46,134 nt of DNA, taken from the NCBI GenBank assembly GCA_020555605.1, contig JAJCJC010000020.1, positions 1 to 46,134 of the forward strand. The letters are read 5' to 3'. The notes under the pieces were generated by a model that worked only from the letters and a program-made list of their open reading frames with translations, ran no database searches and was not told the DNA's origin. A program made the translations under genes and the position numbers. Origin of the DNA: a bacterium 210917-SL.2.15. Lineage in GTDB: Bacteria > Bacillota > Clostridia > Oscillospirales > Oscillospiraceae. This document shows, piece by piece, positions 25,219 to 32,158 of the stretch; the stretch's first letter is position 1; each line of letters starts with the position of its first letter.

Positions 25219-26088
25219 TTAATCATTTCGAGTGTAGCTACCTGTTACTAAAACCGGGATATATGTATCAAGCGATTGAGCTGCAAGTGTTCGATGTCGC
25301 CCATCACTCTGAAATACATAATAAGAACCTACCTGCGCAACCTGGACAGGATTATTGTAATAGCTACGAATGGTATCATCTAACACTGGGTTTTGTGAAA
25401 GCTCATCCAAAGACATTCCTGACTCAGTATTTTGACGAACATCTTGGATGTGCGAAGCTCGCCTTAGAATGTTTTCTCTCGACCATCCCTCTCGACCATT
25501 CCGTGTCCAAAATCCTTCCGGGTTCCCAAGTTCTCGGTCACTGAGATAAACTCCTTCAATATCCCTTGCTCTAACGTATACGAGTTCTGGATTTTCATTT
25601 CGAGAAAAGGTATAGTTCCCGTTCTCCCAATAATCTCGATATTCTTCATAGTGATTTCCACGGGAAAAATATCGTTCAGCTGATAGTCTGTCTTGAACAA
25701 ATGCAAGATTAGAACCAAAGGTATTTGACTCAAAGGTGGTTGTATCTGCACTTGATGGTGTAACAGCAAAACTACTGGTCTGAGGTGTGCTTGCAGATAT
25801 TCCATTTGTAGATCCTAGTTGAACACTTTCGTATTCACTAAGGCTCTTGGCGAGTAAAGCCACATATTTTTCTGCTTGAAGCATAATTACCAATATGTCA
25901 TTGAGAGCCTTGTTGCAGTCTCTTACAACCACGCCCAACTCGTTGTATTTTTTATCTTGCCATCCAGCACCTAACTGTTCATATTTCATCTTTACAGATT
26001 TTTTGGTAGTTTCGATGGAGGAAATGGAATCCTGCATTTTTTTCAGCATTGCGAATAGCTGAACGGAGTCAGCATTTACCATACTCAT
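25219..26088 (-). CDS. WXG100-like protein with C-terminal ParB-like domain
   Basis: This 289-residue protein has an N-terminal WXG100-like hairpin (residues 1-90, GWQDKKYNELG at the turn) matching the downstream gene, then a Ser/Thr-rich linker, then a different C-terminal region. The last 60 residues, with QVGSYYVFQSDGRHRTLAA and YIPVLVTG, look like the ParB/sulfiredoxin fold (GxHRxxAA, then hydrophobic strand). This gives a second effector with the same delivery domain and another warhead. ATG 26088 follows AGGAGG with seven bases of spacing; an earlier frame start (26154) is not supported. The next gene starts 20 bases after its stop. Confidence 0.65.
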   Translation of the reverse strand: MSMVNADSVQLFAMLKKMQDSISSIETTKKSVKMKYEQLGAGWQDKKYNELGVVVRDCNKALNDILVIMLQAEKYVALLAKSLSEYESVQLGSTNGISASTPQTSSFAVTPSSADTTTFESNTFGSNLAFVQDRLSAERYFSRGNHYEEYRDYWENGNYTFSRNENPELVYVRARDIEGVYLSDRELGNPEGFWTRNGREGWSRENILRRASHIQDVRQNTESGMSLDELSQNPVLDDTIRSYYNNPVQVAQVGSYYVFQSDGRHRTLAAQSLDTYIPVLVTGSYTRND

Positions 26089-26173
26089 TTCATCACCTCC
26101 TGGCAGCGGATTTTGTGAAGTGCAAAGCGGCGATGTGTCAGGAAAGTCTGACACATCACTGCTTCGGCAAGAT

Positions 26174-26272
26174 TTAATTTAGAGAGGAAAGAAATTGTTC
26201 CAACTCAGCAGCGGTCGGTGCAATGTACGGTTTCATCTGGTAAGTATCCTTAACACCGTCTGTGAAGTATAC
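26174..26272 (-). CDS. Short ORF upstream of the WXG-like operon (tentative)
   Basis: The frame VYFTDGVKDTYQMKPYIAPT then AAELEQFLSSLN ends at 26174. Only one ATG is available (26236, giving MKPYIAPTAAELEQFLSSLN). GAAAGGAG lies just before the VYF codons, where no standard start codon is seen, so translation of the longer form would need an unusual start or a fusion with lost sequence. It may be a small leader peptide, a precursor peptide or a remnant. I do not recognise the family. Confidence 0.3.
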   Translation of the reverse strand, partial: VYFTDGVKDTYQMKPYIAPTAAELEQFLSSLN

Positions 26273-26274
26273 GC

Positions 26275-26534
26275 TCCTTTCTTTTTTCGTTTTGTTGGTT
26301 CATTTTCGCCAGTGTGTTCGTGTCGTTTGCTGTGACGAGAACGCAACATAGACACAAAGAAAACACAAGGGCGAGCTTGCTCGTTTATATACCCTTGTGT
26401 TTTCGACTGGATATGTTAAGGTAACAAACAGTAAATGACACGTTACAGACTGCAAAATGTACCAACTGAAAAAAGAAAGAATACCGTTGTGTGCTTTATT
26501 TCTCGATCAGCTTTTCAAACATGAGGAAAGGTTT
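26275..26534. other. Non-coding AT-rich region with long inverted repeat
   Basis: No convincing gene. GAAAACACAAGGG (26359-26371) and CCCTTGTGTTTTC (26392-26404) form perfect 13-base arms, with an inner CGAGC/GCTCG stem. On the - strand this hairpin precedes the short ORF and WXG-like genes, so it may be a regulatory site or an old element end. Confidence 0.5.
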
Positions 26535-26586
26535 TTATAAAAAAAGAGTAGTTACCGTTTTTTGGTAACTACTCTTTTCCTTTTTT
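26535..26586. terminator. Bidirectional terminator
   Basis: AAAAGAGTAGTTACC (26542-26556) pairs perfectly with GGTAACTACTCTTTT (26564-26578). An A-run precedes it and CCTTTTTT follows, so it can end transcription from both sides. Confidence 0.85.
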
Positions 26587-26591
26587 AAGGT

Positions 26592-26890
26592 TTAAAGTCC
26601 TGGAAGTTTAGGTGTTTTGGGTATTGGTGGTGTAGGTAGCTGCAAGCTTTCCAATTTTTGTTGAATTGCTTTAAATTCAGGGGTTTCTTGGTGTTGATTT
26701 TGAACCATTTTTTGCTCTATTCTCTCCAAAGTCGGTTGAATTTCTTTCCCTGATACTTTACGATTTAATTCTCTTTCTAAGGTCTCTTTCGGACTAATGG
26801 AAGGCGTTTCTAAACTTGAATAGAAGTTTCACTCCTTCTCTATTATAAAGCCTTATATCGCTAAATAAGCCCGTTTTATGAAGGGTTTCT
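26592..26890 (-). pseudogene. Relaxase/mobilization protein tail, frameshifted remnant
   Basis: An open frame without a start (26592-26828) reads [20 protein letters not shown] and ends [16 protein letters not shown] second frame just upstream reads [14 protein letters not shown]. Joining them by a one-base shift near 26820 gives a continuous [16 protein letters not shown] sequence, so this looks like the C-terminal end of a mobilization-type protein broken by a frameshift and cut on its 5' side. The exact family is uncertain. It is AT-rich compared with the ICE genes and probably came from a streptococcal or enterococcal element. Confidence 0.45.
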
Positions 26891-28280
26891 AAGCTGAAAT
26901 GAACGGGTTTACACCCGGCCTTGACCTCCGCCCGCTGTCCCGCTGAATGGGTGGACAAGGCGGCCAATCCCTCAAAGTGCTTGGACGCTCTCTTTCTGAT
27001 TTTGGAGCGTTTCTATCATTAAACAATGTAACATCTTGAAAGACAAAGGACATCTTTTCCATTAAATTTTCAGGATTGATTGTTTTAATGTTTTTATTAC
27101 CAATCGTTATTGAACCGCTTTGTATATCCCAAAATCTGGCAATCAATTTTGCGATTGTACTTTTTCCGCTTCCAGACGGACCAACTAACGCTGTTATGCT
27201 TCCCTGTGGTATTGTGCATGAAACATTGTGAATAACATCTTCATTGTTATAAGCAAAAGATACATCATTTAACTTAATATTATAAGTTTGAGGTGTTTCT
27301 TCTTTCCCACTCATAGCAGGAGTAGTCAATAATGTTTTCATTCTTTCTGTAACGACATTAAGATTTAATAATGTAGTTAATTGAGATAAAATAGCTAATA
27401 TCGGTCCATATATCTTTGTTACAATCAAGAAAAACATAAGAAGAGGTAATAGCTCAATTTGTCCATTGACTAATAAGATTGTCCCTACAAATATAGTTAT
27501 TCCTATTCCTGCTTGTAAAATCATGCTTGCACTGGACATAAAAATACCGACAACCATTTCAACTTTAACAGCAATTTTTTTCATTTCCAATAACGCTCTG
27601 TTCAAAGTCCTAAAGTGAACGCCGCTTAAATTACATGATTTAATGATTTTTATTCCCTCTAAATATTCTTGTACTTGACTGGACGCATTTAATTTTGTTT
27701 CCACTTGCTTTTCAAATAATTTTATCTGATATTTCCTGCTACACCAAATAACTAAGAAAGCAATCGGTAATGTAATGAAAACGCATAATGCTAAACGCCA
27801 ATCAAATAGTGCAAGAAGAACACAGGTTAAAGTTACAGAAATTCCATTTGCAATTAGAGGCGGAATAGTACTACTTAACATTGACTCCATACTACTACAA
27901 TCCGACATCATATTTGTTGTAAGTTCTGATAAATCCTTTGTGTTGAAGAAACTCATAGGAAGTTTACGCAGATGTTCAGCAATACGCAATCTAGTAACAT
28001 TTGACTCTTTATAAGAAGCAATATAAGTCTTGCGATAATCATTTTTGGAAGCTAAGAAAACAATGATTGCTGAAATAATACCTGCTCCCCAAAGCAACCA
28101 GATATTTTGCCAATCTAACTCTTGCCCTAAAAAAGGATTTAATAGCTCACTAAAAACCATAACTGTAATACAAAACGGAAGTAACATTGCTAAATTTGTA
28201 ATCGTACAAGCAATGATTGCTTTTTTCAAATCAGTATAGCCTTTATCTGATAAAAATAATATTTCTTTTAATTTTTTCAT
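26889..28280 (-). pseudogene. ABC exporter half-transporter, truncated in the nucleotide-binding domain
   Basis: The frame of 463 residues has an ABC exporter membrane domain (six helices, residues about 15-300) and the start of the nucleotide-binding domain, with Walker A GPSGSGKST near 365 and the Q-loop FVFQDVTLFND near 420. It then runs into unrelated sequence ([19 protein letters not shown]) to a stop. The LSGGQ signature, Walker B and H-loop are missing, so it cannot hydrolyse ATP normally. The junction is near 27015. ATG 28280 has AGGTGG upstream and overlaps the end of a partner ABC gene. The low GC content suggests a streptococcal-type donor. Confidence 0.8.
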
Positions 28281-28281
28281 T

Positions 28282-28378
28282 TTACTGCACCACCTTTGTT
28301 TGAACTTTCAAATCAATCGCCTCTGTATAATGTTTCCACATTTCAGCATAACGTCCATTTTTATGCTCAAAAATGGAT
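28282..28378 (-). pseudogene. C-terminal end of the partner ABC exporter gene
   Basis: The frame ending at TAA 28282-28284 reads FEHKNGRYAEMWKHYTEAID then LKVQTKVVQ, the typical end of an ABC half-transporter (compare EL..KNGxYAEL). Upstream of about 28378 it is replaced by the serine-recombinase module. The remainder of this gene is not elsewhere in the window, so the insertion was accompanied by loss. Confidence 0.7.
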
Positions 28379-28711
28379 CACGCCTTTTTCGCTGAACAAG
28401 CAGCGTTCTTTGATACAAAGGAGCTTGACCTTGTGCCGGGTGAGCTGGTCGATATAGCTTTGGGTCATCCCCCATTCCCGGCCTATCCGGGTCAGACTAT
28501 GGACTAACACCACATCCACCTCGCCAGCGAGAACGGCCTGTGTGACCTTTCCCATGCCCGGACGGTCAAGGGTCAACCCGCTGCCGTATTCGTCCGCAGC
28601 GCCGATAATGGTATATCCCGCCCGCTTTGCGTAAAGCTGGAGCAAGAACCGCTGGTGTTCCAATGCAAAGGTATCGTCACGGGCCACACGGCAGTAAATG
28701 AAAACTCTCAT
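28367..28711 (-). CDS. Small serine-recombinase-like protein lacking the catalytic Ser
   Basis: This protein of 114 residues is a resolvase-type N-terminal domain only: MRVFIYCRVARDDTFALEHQ, then DEYGSGLTLDRPGM, VDVVLVHSLTRIGRE. In active enzymes the motif is YxRVS, with the nucleophile Ser at about residue 10; here it is Ala10. It has no DNA-binding large domain. It may therefore be an accessory or directionality factor for the adjacent large recombinase. ATG 28711 is chosen over GTG 28723 because of spacing from AGGTGG. The last residues (VIHF) come from the junction with the ABC remnant, and the gene ends at the module boundary. Confidence 0.8.
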   Translation of the reverse strand: MRVFIYCRVARDDTFALEHQRFLLQLYAKRAGYTIIGAADEYGSGLTLDRPGMGKVTQAVLAGEVDVVLVHSLTRIGREWGMTQSYIDQLTRHKVKLLCIKERCLFSEKGVIHF

Positions 28712-28725
28712 ATCCCACACCACCT

Positions 28726-30426
28726 TTACACCGCCGGGGCGTAGCTTAATGCTACGCCTTTTCTCGTTTCCAGCAGGATGTCCCGCTCGGGGATTTTGCG
28801 GCGATCCGGCACCTCAAAGGCCCCGATACAGTTGTAGTGGATCGTCACCCGCTGGTTGGTTACACCGTCCTCCTTGACCGCAGGATAGACCTCGATGTGG
28901 TCAATCAGCTCGGCTACCATTCGTTTGGTGATCTTGGCGGCGTTGGTGTAGTGGCGTACCGTTTCCAAGAAGTCATCTACATCCATCCGCTTTTCTTCCA
29001 GCTTTTTCACTTCCAGCCGCAGGGCCTTGATGCGTCCGGCGTTCTCGCCCTGCTCCTGCTCATAGCGCTTTGCCATTTTCGCAAACCGGGCATCGTCGAT
29101 CTTGCCGGAAACATTGTCCTCATACAGCCGCTCAAAGAGTGTGTCCAACTCCCGGTCACGGGCCAGCAGCCCATCCAGCTCCCGCTTTTTGCGTACCCGC
29201 TCATTTTCGGCTACCTTTGCCGAGCGGCCCACCATCGCTTTGATAAAGTCGTTTTCGTACTCGTTGGCGAAACAGGCCAGCCGATGCACCTCGTAGAGAA
29301 CGACCTGCTCCAAGAAGTCCAGCCGAATATAGTGGGTGGACGAGCATTTACGCAGCCCCGAATTATGGTTTTGGCAACTGAAAAACTTGATGTCGTGGTT
29401 GTTCTGATTAAAGTGGAAGTTCAGATTGCCGCCGCACTCGGGACACTTCATCACGCCGGAAAAGGCGCTTGGCTCTTGGGTGACGGTGGGGCGCTTGCGC
29501 CGGGTTCCGGCCTTCAGCGCCTGTACCTTTTCCCAAGTGGGCCGATCAATAATAGCCTCGTGAACATTGAGGAAGATCGCCCGGTTTTCCTCCGGGTTTT
29601 CGATCCGGCGCTTCATCTTGTAGGATTTGGAGTAGCTTTTGAAGTTGATGACATCGCCGCAATACTCCTGCGTGGTAAGGATTTTCTTGATCGTGGTATG
29701 GCCCCACTTGGTAGGCTCCAAGGTACTTTTGGAACCGCCCCGGCTTGTACCCTTGCTGCGCCAGTAGTAGGTGGGGTTGACGATACCATCAGCGCCGAGA
29801 GCGGCGGCAGTTTCGGCCAGCCCGTACCCCTCCAGCGCCATGCGGTAGATACGGCGCACCACATCGGCGGCCACGGGATCGACCACCCAAAACCGGGGAT
29901 CGTCCGGGTTTTTGATATAGCCATAGGGCGGTGGGGACAGCGGAATCCCGGCGTTGCCTTTCATCTTATTGACGATCCGGCGCTTCTTGGAGATGTCCTT
30001 GGCGTAGTACTCATTCATTATGTTTTTGAACGGGGTGAAGTCATCCTCGCCCTCGTCGCTGTCCACGCCATCGGACACGGCCACCAGCCGCACATCATGA
30101 AGCGGGAAAAACTCCTCGGTGAGCTTACCCACCTCAATGTAGTTGCGGCCCAGCCGGGACAGGTCTTTGACGAACACCGCCGAGATATACCCGGCCTCGA
30201 TTGCGGCGATCATTTTCTGAAAGCCGGGGCGCTTCATGGTGGTGCCGGTGATACCGTCATCCACGAAAAAGATGGTGTCCGTATAGCCCTTGTCCTTGGC
30301 GGCTTTTTGCAGTATCTTTTTCTGATTGCTGATGCTGTTGGACTCGTTGTCCATATTATCATCACGGCTCAGTCGGCAGTAAAGGGCGGCTGTGCCGAGG
30401 GCGGTTTTCTTGCTTGACTGTTTCAA
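28726..30426 (-). CDS. Large serine recombinase (TnpX-like)
   Basis: This recombinase of 566 residues probably excises and integrates the module. The catalytic motif ALYCRLSRDD places Ser near residue 20. FVKDLSRLGRNYIEVG and DFTPFKNIMNEYYAKD follow, with the recombinase domain (PPYGYIKNPDDP) and a zinc-ribbon with CPECGGNL and two further Cys (about 355-395). A long coiled coil (ELDGLLARDRELDTLFERL) lies near the C-terminus. The start is TTG 30426, preceded by GGAAGGAGG; a TTG at 30453 is upstream of that site and unlikely. It lies with TnpW and other small genes typical of Tn4451-like elements. Its GC content is higher than its left neighbours. Confidence 0.92.
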   Translation of the reverse strand: MKQSSKKTALGTAALYCRLSRDDNMDNESNSISNQKKILQKAAKDKGYTDTIFFVDDGITGTTMKRPGFQKMIAAIEAGYISAVFVKDLSRLGRNYIEVGKLTEEFFPLHDVRLVAVSDGVDSDEGEDDFTPFKNIMNEYYAKDISKKRRIVNKMKGNAGIPLSPPPYGYIKNPDDPRFWVVDPVAADVVRRIYRMALEGYGLAETAAALGADGIVNPTYYWRSKGTSRGGSKSTLEPTKWGHTTIKKILTTQEYCGDVINFKSYSKSYKMKRRIENPEENRAIFLNVHEAIIDRPTWEKVQALKAGTRRKRPTVTQEPSAFSGVMKCPECGGNLNFHFNQNNHDIKFFSCQNHNSGLRKCSSTHYIRLDFLEQVVLYEVHRLACFANEYENDFIKAMVGRSAKVAENERVRKKRELDGLLARDRELDTLFERLYEDNVSGKIDDARFAKMAKRYEQEQGENAGRIKALRLEVKKLEEKRMDVDDFLETVRHYTNAAKITKRMVAELIDHIEVYPAVKEDGVTNQRVTIHYNCIGAFEVPDRRKIPERDILLETRKGVALSYAPAV

Positions 30427-30517
30427 AATATCCTCCTTCCAGCAGTCAAACAAGAGGTTTTATCCTATTTATATTATACCTCCGTTGACCGCCCGTGTTA
30501 AGGATGTGGATGAAAAG

Positions 30518-30664
30518 TTAAGCTGGCTCCAAATCAGCCAACATCAGTTTCAAGAGAATGTCACGCATAGACTCGCCTTTGTCCTTGTAGACGGGCGTGA
30601 CAATAAATTGGATTTTTCCGACTTGATAAGTGTATTCCTCCTTGGTTGGTACGGGAACTTCCAT
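30518..30664 (-). CDS. tnpW: TnpW-like small transposon protein
   Basis: This 48-residue protein (MEVPVPTKEEYTYQVGKIQF, then IVTPVYKDKGESMRDILLKL) matches the small TnpW-type proteins encoded just before large serine recombinases. ATG 30664 follows AAAGGAGG; longer frames upstream lack initiation signals. It is 91 bases upstream of the recombinase start. Function unknown. Confidence 0.75.
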   Translation of the reverse strand: MEVPVPTKEEYTYQVGKIQFIVTPVYKDKGESMRDILLKLMLADLEPA

Positions 30665-30736
30665 GTGGGCCTCCTTTCGGCGCAGCGAGAAACAATGACC
30701 GACAGTTCCCCTTGTCCCGTGGGGAAACGCAGAAAG

Positions 30737-30759
30737 GCGGCACCTCGGCGGTGCCGCCC
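30737..30759. repeat. GC-rich hairpin upstream of tnpW
   Basis: GGCGGCAC and GTGCCGCC flank a short loop (CTCGGCG). On the - strand it lies between the 66-residue gene and tnpW and may attenuate transcription; no T-run follows directly. Confidence 0.5.
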
Positions 30760-30773
30760 TCTTGCCTTGCTCC

Positions 30774-30798
30774 ACCTTGGGACAGGTTGTCCCAAGGT
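30774..30798. repeat. TTGGGACA palindrome, copy 1
   Basis: ACCTTGGGACA (30774-30784), loop GGT and TGTCCCAAGGT (30788-30798) form an 11-base inverted repeat at the end of the 66-residue gene. The same core recurs at 31835-31853. Possible operator or recombinase site. Confidence 0.6.
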
Positions 30799-30998
30799 CA
30801 ATAGGGGCCGTTCTCAAAGTGCTGCTGGGCCTCCTCCAGCCCGCAGAAGTCAAAAACCTCGTGGAGTTCTGCCACCACACGCCGGATGTCCGTGGGAGAA
30901 AAGCCACAGTTTTCCATAGCGTAGATGACATAGCCCCGGCAGGCATTGTTGTTCCACGGCCGGGCCAGCATAGCCGCCAATACAGGATCGCAACTCAT
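30798..30998 (-). CDS. Conserved small transposon protein, unknown function
   Basis: This 66-residue protein (MSCDPVLAAMLARPWNNNAC, then GYVIYAMENCGFSPTDIRRV and LHEVFDFCGLEEAQ) has three Cys residues and no known motif. The ATG at 30998 follows AAGGAGG. It is placed between a sigma-like factor and tnpW, as small conserved genes are in Tn4451-like modules. Function unknown. Confidence 0.65.
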   Translation of the reverse strand: MSCDPVLAAMLARPWNNNACRGYVIYAMENCGFSPTDIRRVVAELHEVFDFCGLEEAQQHFENGPY

Positions 30999-31328
30999 AA
31001 TAGGTTTTCCTCCTTGATAAAGATTTTGGGAGCGCCACGCTCATTTCCTTGGCCCGTCATAAGACAGCGATACTCGACATGACGCTCCCGCTGGGGTGCG
31101 GCGGCCGGTCGGGACAGGCGGCCAGCCTGTCCACGCCGGATCGTGGCCGTGGGGTGGCGATGCCCCACTTGCGGTGTTGGTATGGATCGCTCGTCCTCCC
31201 GTGGGAGAAGTCACAGCGTACCCACCGCTCGGCTCCCCGGCAAAGCCGGGAGCCGCCGCTATTCAGTTGTCGAGAGGATCAATCCTCTCTATATACCAAG
31301 GACAGCAAACACATCAATTCGGACTGGC
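30999..31328. other. GC-rich non-coding region with several hairpins
   Basis: No gene is supported on either strand. Visible stems include GGACAGGC/GCCTGTCC near 31114-31134, CGGCTCCC/GGGAGCCG near 31230-31255 and a GGAGCG/CGCTCC pair near 31029 and 31081. It separates the sigma-like gene from the 66-residue gene and could be a long leader RNA. Confidence 0.5.
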
Positions 31329-31751
31329 TTACAGAGTGTCTTTAAGATGTTTTTTCATCTGCTTCAAACCACGCTCTACGGAACGCCGCACAGCACTTTC
31401 ATTTACGCCCTCGGCCTTGGCAACCTCGCAATAGCTCTTGCCGAGGATAACACAGGCATCCACTCGGCGGCCTTGGATCTCCGGCAGGGTGTTGAGAGCG
31501 TTCCAGAGAGTGCAGAACTGATCCATGCGTTCCAACAGCTCCTGCGGGGTCGGCTCGTGCAGACAGGCAGAGTATTCGATCCCATCATTGCAATCGAGGG
31601 AATACTGCGCTTTGTTGCGGACGATCCGCCGCTGGTGGGCAGCCTCGTACAGCTTGTCCGCCCGCAGTTCGGCGGCCACTTCATCGGAAACTTCGATATA
31701 TTCATCGTGGGTGTACCACGGGTAAAACTCTTTCAAATTGATGATAGCCAT
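31329..31751 (-). CDS. Sigma-70-like / helix-turn-helix regulator of the recombinase module
   Basis: This 140-residue protein has a C-terminal region-4-like helix-turn-helix (DACVILGKSYCEVAKAEGVN, then ESAVRRSVERGLKQMKKHL, about 100-135) like small sigma factors of CTn and phage origin. The N-terminus (MAIINLKEFYPWYTHDEYIE) is typical for such transposon-borne factors. ATG 31751 follows GGAGG. It probably drives or regulates the recombinase module and lies at its upstream end. Confidence 0.8.
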   Translation of the reverse strand: MAIINLKEFYPWYTHDEYIEVSDEVAAELRADKLYEAAHQRRIVRNKAQYSLDCNDGIEYSACLHEPTPQELLERMDQFCTLWNALNTLPEIQGRRVDACVILGKSYCEVAKAEGVNESAVRRSVERGLKQMKKHLKDTL

Positions 31752-32105
31752 TATATTTTCCTCCGTTCAGATAGCTGGGTGGATGGCGTTCTGAACGGAG
31801 AGGGGGCGGGGATCGACAGCCGGGGCTGCCAGCTTTGGGACAACTTGTCCCAAGGTAAGAATATATAAAAACGCCCGCACAGCATGACGCTATGCGGACG
31901 CACGAGTTTTTATTTACATATATGTACTGGAATATTTCATGTTCATGATCGGACGATCCCGGAGGGAGAACTACGCTTTTTTTAGCAGGTGAAAATCACG
32001 GGTAGTGTGAAAAAGCAAAATGAACACGACGATCCCTCCATGGAAACCGCCGTGTTCCTCCTAAAGTCATCGTATAAGGCGGTAACTTTGATTGATACCC
32101 GCCCC
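31752..32105. other. Non-coding region with inverted repeats at the module end
   Basis: No gene is seen. It holds the second TTGGGACA palindrome (31835-31853), a hairpin with GCACAGC/GCTATGC near 31876-31896 and a GAACACG/CGTGTTC pair near 32020-32056. The boundary between the recombinase module and the cfr block lies somewhere here. Confidence 0.45.
31835..31853. repeat. TTGGGACA palindrome, copy 2
   Basis: TTGGGACA (31835-31842), loop ACT and TGTCCCAA (31846-31853). Same core and loop length as copy 1 at 30774-30798. It lies about 84 bases upstream of the sigma-like gene start. Confidence 0.6.
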
Positions 32106-32158
32106 AAAAAACAAAAGAGCCGATAACTCGCACCCAAGGGCTACGGATTATCGGCTCT
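32106..32158 (-). terminator. Terminator of the cfr-like gene
   Basis: AGAGCCGATAA (32116-32126) pairs perfectly with TTATCGGCTCT (32148-32158); on the - strand it is followed by TTTTGTTTTTTGGGG. The stem overlaps the last codons and the stop codon of the gene. Confidence 0.85.

Noticed and set aside
26900..27015. [10 protein letters not shown] in the tail of the truncated ABC frame as another copy of the RPSVLxxL motif
   Set aside because: It is in sequence translated out of its native frame after the truncation; similarity is probably chance.
28837..30417. 526-codon + strand frame opposite the large serine recombinase
   Set aside because: Antisense of a clear recombinase with high-GC codons; no domain or start signal.
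31096..31868. Overlapping + strand frames opposite the sigma-like gene
   Set aside because: Shadow frames of high-GC DNA without initiation signals.
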